In this document: positions 1 to 6,612 of the stretch, piece by piece
Numbering within the stretch: the stretch's first letter is position 1
Layout: every line of letters begins with the position of its first letter
Assembly: GCA_002435835.1 (NCBI GenBank)
Contig: DIVM01000288.1
Span: 1 to 54,426, forward strand
Length of the DNA: 54,426 nucleotides
Origin: Firmicutes bacterium UBA6132
Lineage (GTDB): Bacteria; Bacillota_A; Clostridia; Tissierellales; Sedimentibacteraceae
Direction: 5' to 3'
Made by a program: the position numbers and the translations under genes
Notes under the pieces: generated by a model
What the model was told of the DNA's origin: nothing
Database searches by the model: none
The model's input: the letters and a program-made list of their open reading frames with translations, nothing else

Positions 1-64
1 AACCGCAATGAGCACCAAATTTATGCGAGCGAGAGCGAGTAAATAAATTTGTGTTGCGAAACTG
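1..64. repeat. GC-rich palindromic intergenic repeat
   Basis: A short segment, much richer in GC than its surroundings, sits before spmA. Inverted arms CAAATTTAT (16-24) and ATAAATTTG (43-51) enclose a GCGA-rich core. A second GC-rich patch with GCGCTATCGCGC follows near 64-80. This resembles dispersed extragenic palindromes, but only one copy is visible, so repetition elsewhere in the genome is inferred. A reading frame runs through it into spmA, but nothing supports translation there. Confidence 0.35.
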
Positions 65-144
65 CGCTATCGCGCTCAAAAAACATTTTTGGAGAAATGG
101 ATGGTAGGTCAACCGTAACAAATAATATCAGAAAGGGTGATTAT

Positions 145-729
145 TTGAAAATAGTTTGGTTTGGATTAATAATTCTTGGATTGGTGTTTTCTGTATTATC
201 AGGAAAACCTGATGTTATTTCAGAAGTGTTATTTTATCACATCCAAAAATCAGTTGATTTAATAATAAGCTTATTAGCCATAATGGCATTTTGGACTGGT
301 CTAATGAGAATAGTAGAAAAATCAGGTGTTTTAAATAAAATTTCATTAATTTTAAAACCAATAATTAAATTATTATTTAAAGATGTTGAAAATGATCATA
401 AAGCAATTAATGCAATAATTTTAAACATAGCAGCTAATATGTTTGGTATAGGCAATTCAGCAACAGCACTTGGAATCAAAGCAATGGAAGAAATGCAAAG
501 AACAAATAATAATAAAAAACGTGCAACAAATTCTATGTGTATGTTTTTAATAATCAATGTTTCTTCTATACAGCTAATTCCTTTAAATGTTATAAAATTA
601 AGGGCTGATGCTGGTGCGGCAAATCCAACTGATGTAATTATTCCTACTCTTATAGCAACAACATTTTCAACTATTGTTGCTGTTTTATTTGCAAAATATT
701 ATGAAAAGAGAGAGGATGGGAGAATTTAA
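145..729 (+). CDS. spmA: Spore maturation protein A (SpmA)
   Basis: An integral membrane protein of about 194 residues. SpmA acts with SpmB in core dehydration during endospore formation in Bacillus. Hydrophobic segments begin at once (residues 2-16), followed by the conserved block with GIGNSATALGIKAMEEMQ near residues 110-127. The frame is open back to a TTG at 49, but the upstream part is GC-rich and unlike SpmA. The TTG at 145 follows AAAGGGTGAT and gives the family's usual N-terminus and length, so I chose it. The stop overlaps the spmB start by one base (TAATG), indicating translational coupling. It marks the organism as a spore former. Confidence 0.88.
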   Translation: MKIVWFGLIILGLVFSVLSGKPDVISEVLFYHIQKSVDLIISLLAIMAFWTGLMRIVEKSGVLNKISLILKPIIKLLFKDVENDHKAINAIILNIAANMFGIGNSATALGIKAMEEMQRTNNNKKRATNSMCMFLIINVSSIQLIPLNVIKLRADAGAANPTDVIIPTLIATTFSTIVAVLFAKYYEKREDGRI

Positions 730-1244
730 TGAATTTTTCTGATTTTTTGCTTCCTTTTTTTATTGGAGGAATATTAGTATATGGGATGTTTAAGGGTGTT
801 GATGTATACACAGAATTTGTAGAAGGTGCATTTGATGGTGCAAAGTCTGCTATTAAAATATTTCCATATATTTTAGCCATTATATTTGCAATCAATATAT
901 TTATACAATCAGGAGCTGAAAGTTTATTAGTCAAAATACTGGGCCCTGTAACTTCATTAATTGGGTTTCCACCTGAACTTTTATCTTTATCTATTGTTAA
1001 GCCGTTGTCAGGGGGAGGCTCCTTAGGAGTTTTTCAAACAATACTTGAAAATTATGGTGCAGATTCTTATATAGGACGTTGTGCCTCTGTATTAATGGGA
1101 TCATCTGAAACGATATTTTATACTGCTGCTATTTATTTTGGTGCCGTTGGTATTTCAAAAACCAGGTATGTAATAAAAGTAGGTTTAATATCACATGTAG
1201 CATCAATTATAGCAGCACTCTTAGTTTCTAAGTTTATGTTTTAA
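729..1244 (+). CDS. spmB: Spore maturation protein B (SpmB)
   Basis: A 171-residue membrane protein with 4-5 predicted hydrophobic segments, the partner of SpmA. The family signature is seen in SIVKPLSGGGSLGVF (about 92-106) and GSSETIFYTAAIYFGAVG (about 122-139). Length matches typical SpmB. It is coupled to spmA by a one-base overlap. It belongs to the nucleoside-recognition (Gate) domain family; what it transports, if anything, is not known to me. Confidence 0.9.
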   Translation: MNFSDFLLPFFIGGILVYGMFKGVDVYTEFVEGAFDGAKSAIKIFPYILAIIFAINIFIQSGAESLLVKILGPVTSLIGFPPELLSLSIVKPLSGGGSLGVFQTILENYGADSYIGRCASVLMGSSETIFYTAAIYFGAVGISKTRYVIKVGLISHVASIIAALLVSKFMF

Positions 1245-1278
1245 TAAAATTATTATTATTATAACCCAATAAGTTAAA

Positions 1279-1325
1279 TTTCTACTTCTTGTCATCCTAT
1301 GAGGTAGAAAAGGATCTTTTTTATA
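1279..1325 (+). terminator. Possible terminator after spmB
   Basis: TTTCTAC (1279-1285) can pair with GTAGAAA (1304-1310). A run of T follows at 1317-1322 after an intervening AGGATC. The stem is short and the T-run is not adjacent, so the call is weak. Confidence 0.35.
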
Positions 1326-1422
1326 AACCATATGATTATTAAATAAAAAACTTGAGAAATATGGATTTATTAGTAAAAATGTTATATAATATTTTTATTA
1401 ATATAAAGGTAGGTTGAATTTT

Positions 1423-2196
1423 ATGAACGAAAAGATGAAAGCTCTAAAAGCTGCGTTCCCATATACAATACCTGTTATGTTGGGTTATTTGTTTATTGGA
1501 ATAGCTTTTGGGGTTTTATTTGAGAACAAAGGTTATAATTTTTTATGGGCAGTTTTAATGAGTACTCTTGTATATGCAGGGAGTATGCAATATGTCGCTG
1601 TAAATTTATTTACTGGTGGTATAAGTTTAGTAAGTGTAGCTTTTATAACTTTCATGGTAAATATAAGACATGTTTTTTACGGATTATCCATGGTGGATAA
1701 ATTTAAAAATATGGGAAAATTTAAATTTTATATGATATTTTCATTAACTGATGAAACATATTCACTTTTATGTTTAACGGATGTTCCTAAAGATGTAAAT
1801 CATAATTTATTTTTGTTTTTTATAGCTATATTAAATCAATCATATTGGATTATAGGTTCTTTAATTGGGTCAGTTGCAGGATCATTGATAACATTTAATT
1901 CGGAAGGAATTGATTTTGCCATGACTGCATTATTTGTAGTAATATTTGTTGAACAATGGTTGTCAGCTAAATCACATATACCTGCAGTATCTGGCATTTT
2001 AATATCTTTATTATGTTTAATAATTTTCGGAAGCAGCAGTTTTCTTCTTCCATCGATGATAATAATTCTACTTGTATTAACTTTATTGAGAAAAAAATTA
2101 GATGTGAAAATAAATACAGAAATAAAAGAACAAGATGATAATGATTTAAAAGATAAGCATGAAATAAAAGAAAGAAAGGAATATTTAGAATGTTAA
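1423..2196 (+). CDS. azlC: AzlC-type branched-chain amino acid exporter, large subunit
   Basis: A 257-residue polytopic membrane protein of the AzlC (LIV-E) family, which with the small AzlD subunit exports branched-chain amino acids or analogues. The family N-terminal pattern is clear: FPYTIPVMLGYLFIGIAFG (about 12-30), MSTLVYAGSMQYVAV and VNIRHVFYGLSM. A Lys/Glu/Asp-rich cytoplasmic tail ends the protein (about 225-257). A TTG at 1414 is in frame, but ATG at 1423 has AAAGGTAGG at a proper distance and is preferred. It overlaps azlD by seven bases. Confidence 0.88.
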   Translation: MNEKMKALKAAFPYTIPVMLGYLFIGIAFGVLFENKGYNFLWAVLMSTLVYAGSMQYVAVNLFTGGISLVSVAFITFMVNIRHVFYGLSMVDKFKNMGKFKFYMIFSLTDETYSLLCLTDVPKDVNHNLFLFFIAILNQSYWIIGSLIGSVAGSLITFNSEGIDFAMTALFVVIFVEQWLSAKSHIPAVSGILISLLCLIIFGSSSFLLPSMIIILLVLTLLRKKLDVKINTEIKEQDDNDLKDKHEIKERKEYLEC

Positions 2197-2519
2197 CAAC
2201 TTTACAATCATTAATGATTATAATAGTAATTGCAGTAGTTACTTTATTTACAAGAGCAATACCATTTTTAATTTTTTCTGGACAAGGTGAAACTCCTAAA
2301 TATGTAGTTTATATTGGTAAAGTTTTACCTGCTGCAGTAATAGGAATGTTAATAATTTACTGTGTTAAAAATGTTTCTGTGTTAAAGTTGCCATATGGCA
2401 TACCTGAAGTGGTATCTATAATTACAGTTGCATCTTTACATATATGGAAAAGAAATAATTTAATTAGCATTTTAGGTGGTACTGTAACGTACATGTTTTT
2501 AATTCAATTTGTATTTTAA
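2190..2519 (+). CDS. azlD: AzlD-type branched-chain amino acid transport small subunit
   Basis: A 109-residue protein with four hydrophobic stretches, the obligate partner of AzlC. The family motif is visible in VVTLFTRAIPFLIFSG (about 16-31) and GKVLPAAVIGMLIIYC (about 43-58). It starts inside the end of azlC, after AAAGGAATATTTAGA. Its stop codon interlocks with that of the convergent DUF5317 gene (shared TTAA at 2516-2519), so there is no room for a dedicated terminator between them. Confidence 0.85.
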   Translation: MLTTLQSLMIIIVIAVVTLFTRAIPFLIFSGQGETPKYVVYIGKVLPAAVIGMLIIYCVKNVSVLKLPYGIPEVVSIITVASLHIWKRNNLISILGGTVTYMFLIQFVF

Positions 2520-3076
2520 GTTGATTTTGTAACCTCTTCCTGCCAAAATATAAATATACCAGAAAGCAAAAAAATATCACCCACACTTATGGTTTTTACA
2601 AAAGGGTATGGAGGAGGAATTGTTATTATGTCGCATAAAAATTTAAATTTAGTTTCATCCGTCATAATAGAATGTATTAAATCTTTGCCAGTTTCAAGAT
2701 ATATTTTAGTAGCTTCTGAATTTGCGAAAGCTTCAGAAATTAAAACAGGCATTTTAAAATCATTAAATGCTATGGCAACAAAATTAAATAAAGTTCCTAA
2801 GAAAAAAAACTTCATATAATGTTTATTGATGTTTATTGTAGTTACATATAAAATTGCTGGGTATATTAAGTAGCTTTTAGATAAAACTTTAAAAAATAAG
2901 CTATCATTATAATTTCTAAATAAAAATACTGATGATATTTCTACAACTGCAGCTATAATTAAAATTTTATATCCTTTAATTTCTATATTATTAAAGTTAT
3001 TCAATGTTAAGTTTCTTTTTCTAAAAAAAATTATTATTAAAGAAACAAAAGACAAAAAAACTATTTCTATTAACAT
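2516..3076 (-). CDS. DUF5317-family membrane protein
   Basis: A 186-residue protein with about five hydrophobic segments. I place it in DUF5317 from the typical order: a FNDFKMPVLISEA-like region (about 105-118), a HSIMTDETKFKFLCDIITIP stretch (about 136-155) and a final SVGDIFLLSGIFIFW helix (about 163-177). Function is unknown. It lies 12 bp downstream of the HD-GYP gene in the same direction, so the two are probably one transcript. The conserved polar loop before the last helix faces one side of the membrane and could be a ligand or partner site, which is inference only. Confidence 0.72.
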   Translation of the reverse strand: MLIEIVFLSFVSLIIIFFRKRNLTLNNFNNIEIKGYKILIIAAVVEISSVFLFRNYNDSLFFKVLSKSYLIYPAILYVTTININKHYMKFFFLGTLFNFVAIAFNDFKMPVLISEAFANSEATKIYLETGKDLIHSIMTDETKFKFLCDIITIPPPYPFVKTISVGDIFLLSGIFIFWQEEVTKST

Positions 3077-3088
3077 ATCCCACCTGAA

Positions 3089-4396
3089 TTAAACGTTTAT
3101 TTTATTAAATGATTCTTTTAATGCTAAAACAGCTAAGTCAACTATGTCTGGATTAAATTGACTTCCAGAATTTTGTTTTATTTGATTCAAAGCATCTTCT
3201 AAGCTCATAGAAGGCCTATATGGTCTGTTAGTTGTCATTGCATCAAATGAATCTGCAATAGTCAGTATAGATGTTTCTAAAGGAATATTATCATGAGTTA
3301 AACCATCTGGATAACCTCTGCCATCATTTCTTTCATGATGGTGTTTTATTATATCAGAAATATTTGTTAAATAACTTAAATCAGCTATAATGGTAGCGCC
3401 AATTTCGGCATGAGTTTTTATAGTTGAAAACTCTTCATTATCAAGATTTCCAGTTTTATTTAATATTTTTTTATCAATTCCTATTTTTCCTATATCATGT
3501 AATAAAGCAGCACTTTTTATAATATCAATTTTGCCCTGTGGCAAAGAAAGTTTTCTTGCTATATTTTCAGCATATTCGCTAACTCTTTTTGAGTGTCCAC
3601 ATGTATATGGGTCGCTTGCTTCGATTGTATTTATTAAAACGTGTATAGTTTCGAAATAGTTTTTTCTCATATCTATGTATAATTTAAATGTGTATCTTGC
3701 AAACATTAGTGGAATGAAGAATAATACTATTCCTCCAGATCCATAGCTGTCGTATGAAAATGCAACAACAATTCCTAAAATAGTGACTAAAAAAGAATTT
3801 GGAAGCATTCCATAAAAGGTTCTTTTCCATATTACAGTCTTATTTTCTTCCATTATAATAGCCATTAAGTTAGACATAAAAAATGTATTTAATAAAATAT
3901 ATGCAAATATTGAAAAAACACTTGCTATAGGATTAAAAAAAACAAATCCAACATCAATTGTTTTGTCTATAATTTCATATACAATACCGCCAATGCCTGC
4001 GTTGATTATGTATTGACTTGCATTAAATATAGTTTTATATGGAGGGGTGTTAAAAATGTGAACCCTACCTCTTCCTTCAACATATGGACAACTGAATGCA
4101 ACTCCAGCAGCGGATATTATTGCTGCAGTCAATGGGTCTGTCAATAAAATAGCAGAAAATATCAAAGCAAAGCTTACTGACACAGCTCCAATTTTAGGCA
4201 GGAGGATTATAAATGTTTCTGCTATTGCACATAAAATAGAAAAAACTATCAGCAATGTTTTATCTTTTATGACATAAGATTGAGTTATGAAGTATAAAAC
4301 TAATATAGCTAACAATGCAATGAAAGTTATGTATGAATATAAACGAATATTTTTAAATTTTGTGCTATTGATTGGTTTTTTTATGTTAATATCCAT
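3089..4396 (-). CDS. Membrane HD-GYP domain protein (probable c-di-GMP phosphodiesterase)
   Basis: A 435-residue protein: a polytopic N-terminal half (about residues 15-235, roughly eight hydrophobic segments) joined by a short helix to a C-terminal HD-GYP domain. Metal-site and signature motifs are intact: HSKRVSEYAENIARKL (about 268-283), LLHDIGKIGIDKKIL, HAEIGATII and HHHERNDGRGYPDGL (about 350-364). HD-GYP proteins hydrolyse cyclic di-GMP to pGpG or GMP. The membrane half has no periplasmic sensor domain, so the ligand may bind among the helices. Its ATG follows CGGAGGAAAT. It stands between a tiny hydrophobic peptide gene upstream and a DUF5317 gene downstream. Confidence 0.85.
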   Translation of the reverse strand: MDINIKKPINSTKFKNIRLYSYITFIALLAILVLYFITQSYVIKDKTLLIVFSILCAIAETFIILLPKIGAVSVSFALIFSAILLTDPLTAAIISAAGVAFSCPYVEGRGRVHIFNTPPYKTIFNASQYIINAGIGGIVYEIIDKTIDVGFVFFNPIASVFSIFAYILLNTFFMSNLMAIIMEENKTVIWKRTFYGMLPNSFLVTILGIVVAFSYDSYGSGGIVLFFIPLMFARYTFKLYIDMRKNYFETIHVLINTIEASDPYTCGHSKRVSEYAENIARKLSLPQGKIDIIKSAALLHDIGKIGIDKKILNKTGNLDNEEFSTIKTHAEIGATIIADLSYLTNISDIIKHHHERNDGRGYPDGLTHDNIPLETSILTIADSFDAMTTNRPYRPSMSLEDALNQIKQNSGSQFNPDIVDLAVLALKESFNKINV

Positions 4397-4440
4397 ATTT
4401 CCTCCGTATATAATGAAGGGCTGACTTAATTATTAAAATA

Positions 4441-4518
4441 TTATATCCATCTAAAAGATGCGCCACTAGCTAATATTAAAGCTACTAAAGAAGCAATTAT
4501 TGGCATTATTTTTTTCAT
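4441..4518 (-). CDS. 25-residue hydrophobic peptide upstream of the HD-GYP gene
   Basis: Translation gives a basic start MKKIMP, a hydrophobic core IIASLVALILAS and a polar/aromatic end GASFRWI, then TAA. ATG at 4518 has GGAGGG at seven bases. ATG at 4524 touches the SD and is less likely. The peptide ends 44 bp before the HD-GYP start and lies in the same direction. The layout of a basic head, one hydrophobic helix and a short tail after small residues (ASG-ASFRWI) could be a secreted pro-peptide or a single-helix membrane peptide. I do not recognise a family. It has no cysteine and no agrB-like neighbour, so it is not an ordinary AgrD. Confidence 0.55.
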   Translation of the reverse strand: MKKIMPIIASLVALILASGASFRWI

Positions 4519-4524
4519 TTGCAT

Positions 4525-4584
4525 ACCCTCCACAGAAATCTCTGCTCGGTTCGCTAATAGAACAGGAAGGTTACGCTTCGCTAA
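4525..4584 (-). promoter_or_regulatory. Foldable leader sequestering the peptide gene's ribosome site
   Basis: On the minus-strand RNA, ACCUUCC (4571-4565) pairs with GGAGGGU (4531-4525), which holds the Shine-Dalgarno site of the 25-residue ORF. Two small hairpins lie inside, GUUC/GAAC (4563-4560 with 4552-4549) and CAGA/UCUG (4544-4541 with 4536-4533), giving a three-way junction. On the plus strand, CGGTTCGCTAA (4547-4557) and CGCTTCGCTAA (4574-4584) are an 11-base direct repeat with one mismatch. The base pairing is seen in the sequence; regulatory function is inferred. I could not match it to a known riboswitch class. Confidence 0.4.
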
Positions 4585-4647
4585 GAAAAAAATTAAATTA
4601 TAATTTGTCAGCCCTGATCATTTAAAGTAAAAAATATATTTTAATAA

Positions 4648-4669
4648 ACTTATTCTTTAAAAGAATAAA
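4648..4669 (-). terminator. AT-rich hairpin at the end of the conserved hypothetical gene
   Basis: TTATTCTTT (4650-4658) and AAAGAATAA (4660-4668) form a palindrome across the stop codon of the gene ending at 4657. On the minus strand it is followed by GTTTATT and, later, a T-rich stretch. It is a weak terminator candidate and would only partly separate this gene from the peptide/HD-GYP unit. Confidence 0.3.
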
Positions 4670-5274
4670 CATATTTTACGATTAATTGCATTTAATGTGG
4701 ATTTTATGGTAGAGTCTATTATATTATTTGTTACTATGGAAGAACCAGTAAGAACATTTTCCTTTCCTTGGCTTATATATGTTATAGCTGTTAACATGAC
4801 TTCTTGTCCAGCAATTTTACTTGGTTGAACATCTTCAATTACAAAGCAGTCTAAACCGATTGCTTTTTTTATTGCATCAAGAGTTGATATTGCTGCTACT
4901 TTTAATATGTTTTTTTCTGTTCTAATTCCTTCAGCTTCACCAACATATTCTTTATCTTCATATGTAAATTTAGAACATATTTTAATACGGTCTTGAGTAA
5001 TTTCATTTGTATAGCCATCATAAATAAATCTAAAACCTGTGTTAACGGTTAGATCTTTCATGATTTGAGCAACGCTTATTATTTTATAATCAATATCTAA
5101 GTTGAAATTAGATAATAAAGCTGAGCGAATGTCTCTTGCAACTTGTTTTGTATGTCTGCTTAAATCAGATAAAACGTGTATTTCTGTAATAGAGTTATAT
5201 TCATCTGCAACGATTTTGCATGATATGACAGACTTTATATTAGTTAAAAACGACTCAATTCCCTTAAAATCCAT
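4657..5274 (-). CDS. Conserved hypothetical protein of Clostridia
   Basis: A soluble protein of about 205 residues with no signal peptide or membrane segment. An N-terminal part carries ITEIHVLSDLSRHTKQVARD and KIISVAQI (about 29-72). A C-terminal part has YVGEAEGIRTEKN and AAISTLDAIKKAIG (about 113-140). I remember this arrangement as a widespread but uncharacterised protein in Firmicutes and Actinobacteria; I cannot give a function. ATG at 5274 follows GGGGGAA and is preferred over ATG at 5289. A good sigma-A promoter lies just upstream. Confidence 0.7.
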   Translation of the reverse strand: MDFKGIESFLTNIKSVISCKIVADEYNSITEIHVLSDLSRHTKQVARDIRSALLSNFNLDIDYKIISVAQIMKDLTVNTGFRFIYDGYTNEITQDRIKICSKFTYEDKEYVGEAEGIRTEKNILKVAAISTLDAIKKAIGLDCFVIEDVQPSKIAGQEVMLTAITYISQGKENVLTGSSIVTNNIIDSTIKSTLNAINRKICLFF

Positions 5275-5302
5275 ACAATGTTCCCCCATTGAATTTATAT
5301 GA

Positions 5303-5341
5303 TATACTTTTGAGTATACAACAAATTTCGAGTTTTTTCAA
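5303..5341 (-). promoter_or_regulatory. Sigma-A promoter with palindrome over the -10 box
   Basis: On the minus strand, TTGAAA (5341-5336), a 17-base spacer and TATACT (5318-5313) form a good promoter for the gene at 5274. The -10 box is one arm of a perfect palindrome, TATACT-TTTG-AGTATA (5303-5318), which could be an operator. The promoter is well supported by pattern; the operator role is inference. Confidence 0.6.
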
Positions 5342-5433
5342 TAAATAAATTGCTATATTTATCAAATTTTACATTTTTTTATATTTGTGTTACAATATTT
5401 ACAAATACTAACATATTATTTTTATTTAAAATA

Positions 5434-6150
5434 TTAATTTTGATTAAAATAATTCATTAATCCAGTGAAAATACCCCATGCTATTTTTTCTTGGTATTCA
5501 TCTGTTAATAATTTTTTCTCTTCTTCAGTATTGGATAAAAATCCGCATTCAATTAATACAGTAGGTATTTCTGAATCATCTATTATTTTTACATTTTTTT
5601 TAGCTTGTGGAACTCTTTTGTTATTTTTATCAAGTGTTTCTTTTAAACTTTCTTGAATAATAAATGCTGCAGTTTTACTGGATGGATTATTACCTTTATA
5701 AAATACATGGGCACCATAATATTGTTTTTCTGGAAATGCATTTAAATGAATTAATACAGCTAAATCAGCATCAGAGTTGTTTAAAATTTTTACCCGGTTT
5801 CTAATATCTGCATTTTTCTTTTCTCTTATGGTGTTAGAATCTTCGTCATATAGTCCTATATCCCCATATCTTGTCATTTCAACTTCATAACCACTGACTT
5901 GGAGAAATTTCAATAGTTTTAGTGATATGTCTAAATTTATTGGAGCTTCAAGGGTATCATCTCCAGATGCTCCTTGATCAACACCCCCATGTCCTGGGTC
6001 AATAACTAATTTTATTTTTTTAATTTGATTTTCACTTGGTGCGTCAATTGTAAGAGTTGAATCAGTAAAATAGGAATAAACGTTTATTAATAGTAGGAGA
6101 ATTAGAGCTATTAAAAATATTATATTAATTTTTTTTATCACATTTTCCAT
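5434..6150 (-). CDS. cwlD: N-acetylmuramoyl-L-alanine amidase CwlD
   Basis: A 238-residue Amidase_3 enzyme with an N-terminal membrane anchor/signal (about 8-27). In spore formers CwlD removes the peptide side chain of muramic acid during cortex synthesis, allowing muramic delta-lactam formation. Zinc and catalytic motifs are visible: IDPGHGGVDQGA (about 49-60, His), MTRYGD, NSDADLAVLIHLNAF (about 125-139, His) and PTVLIECGFLSN (about 196-207, Glu). ATG at 6150 lies five bases from GGGGG and is chosen over an in-frame TTG at 6162. Length fits CwlD. Confidence 0.85.
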   Translation of the reverse strand: MENVIKKINIIFLIALILLLLINVYSYFTDSTLTIDAPSENQIKKIKLVIDPGHGGVDQGASGDDTLEAPINLDISLKLLKFLQVSGYEVEMTRYGDIGLYDEDSNTIREKKNADIRNRVKILNNSDADLAVLIHLNAFPEKQYYGAHVFYKGNNPSSKTAAFIIQESLKETLDKNNKRVPQAKKNVKIIDDSEIPTVLIECGFLSNTEEEKKLLTDEYQEKIAWGIFTGLMNYFNQN

Positions 6151-6254
6151 AAATACCCCCAAATATATTCTAATATAATCTTATGATAATTAAATCTTGA
6201 TAATTACTAAAATATATAAATTGTCCCAATTAAAAAATCTTTTGTTTATGATTG

Positions 6255-6283
6255 TTGACAATAATATTTTTATAATATATAAT
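6255..6283 (+). promoter_or_regulatory. Consensus sigma-A promoter of the cbiD operon
   Basis: TTGACA (6255-6260), a 17-base spacer and TATAAT (6278-6283) match the consensus exactly. Transcription should start near 6290, just ahead of the cobalamin riboswitch. Confidence 0.8.
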
Positions 6284-6305
6284 TCGTATAACTAAATATT
6301 AATAA

Positions 6306-6480
6306 ATTTGGTAACGAACGTTTTAATAGGGAAAACAGTCTAAGCTGTTACAGCCCCCGCTACTGTGAAAGGTGATAGTACTTAATGCCACTGTGTGATT
6401 ACATGGGAAGGTGAGTACTAAATGATCCGATAGTCAGGAGACCTGCCAGGTTTAATGTTTAAAGATATTCGGGAGGATTA
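6306..6480 (+). ncRNA. Cobalamin (B12) riboswitch 1
   Basis: The conserved core is plain: AATAGGGAA (about 6325), CAGCCCCCGCTACTGTGA (6351-6368), the GGGAAGGTGAGTACTA region (about 6405-6420) and the B12 box AGTCAGGAGACCTGCC (6432-6447). It is followed by an intrinsic terminator and then cbiD. Binding of a cobalamin should favour termination and shut off corrin ring synthesis. The outer limits are approximate. Confidence 0.93.
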
Positions 6481-6530
6481 TCTAAAATAATTGAATTAAC
6501 AGTTTTTCTGTTAATATATTGAATTATTAA

Positions 6531-6560
6531 ATCTTCCAAGAAAATTGGAAGATTTTTTTT
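6531..6560 (+). terminator. Riboswitch-controlled terminator before cbiD
   Basis: A perfect stem ATCTTCCAA (6531-6539) / TTGGAAGAT (6545-6553) with a GAAAA loop runs into eight T residues. It sits between the B12 aptamer and cbiD, as expected for an attenuator. Confidence 0.88.
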
Positions 6561-6612
6561 ATGACCTAACCCAACGAAATAACCCAACGATAATATCTCT
6601 AAAGGAGTTGTT

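Larger units (their letters stand above)
4416..4615. repeat. Inverted repeat bracketing the peptide ORF
   Basis: AGGGCTGAC (4416-4424) and its exact complement GTCAGCCCT (4607-4615) flank the 200-bp stretch that holds the leader and the 25-residue ORF. Pairing resumes with AATTAT-type bases just inside each arm. It may be a long-range RNA stem or the ends of a miniature inserted element. I see no clear target-site duplication. Confidence 0.45.

Noticed and set aside
49..144. Upstream extension of the spmA frame from TTG at 49
   Set aside because: It crosses a GC-rich palindromic patch, has no ribosome site and adds residues not seen in SpmA proteins. The TTG at 145 has a proper SD.
2589..2819. 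Plus-strand open frame of 76 codons
   Set aside because: It is opposite the DUF5317 gene and has no RBS or family likeness.
4441..4518. Classification of the 25-residue peptide as AgrD autoinducer
   Set aside because: It has no Cys for a thiolactone ring, no acidic/proline C-terminal leader and no agrB nearby. I left it as an unclassified peptide.
4525..4615. Known c-di-GMP riboswitch (GEMM-I or class II) before the HD-GYP unit
   Set aside because: The conserved GEMM sequence blocks and tetraloop receptor are not present on either strand as far as I can read.
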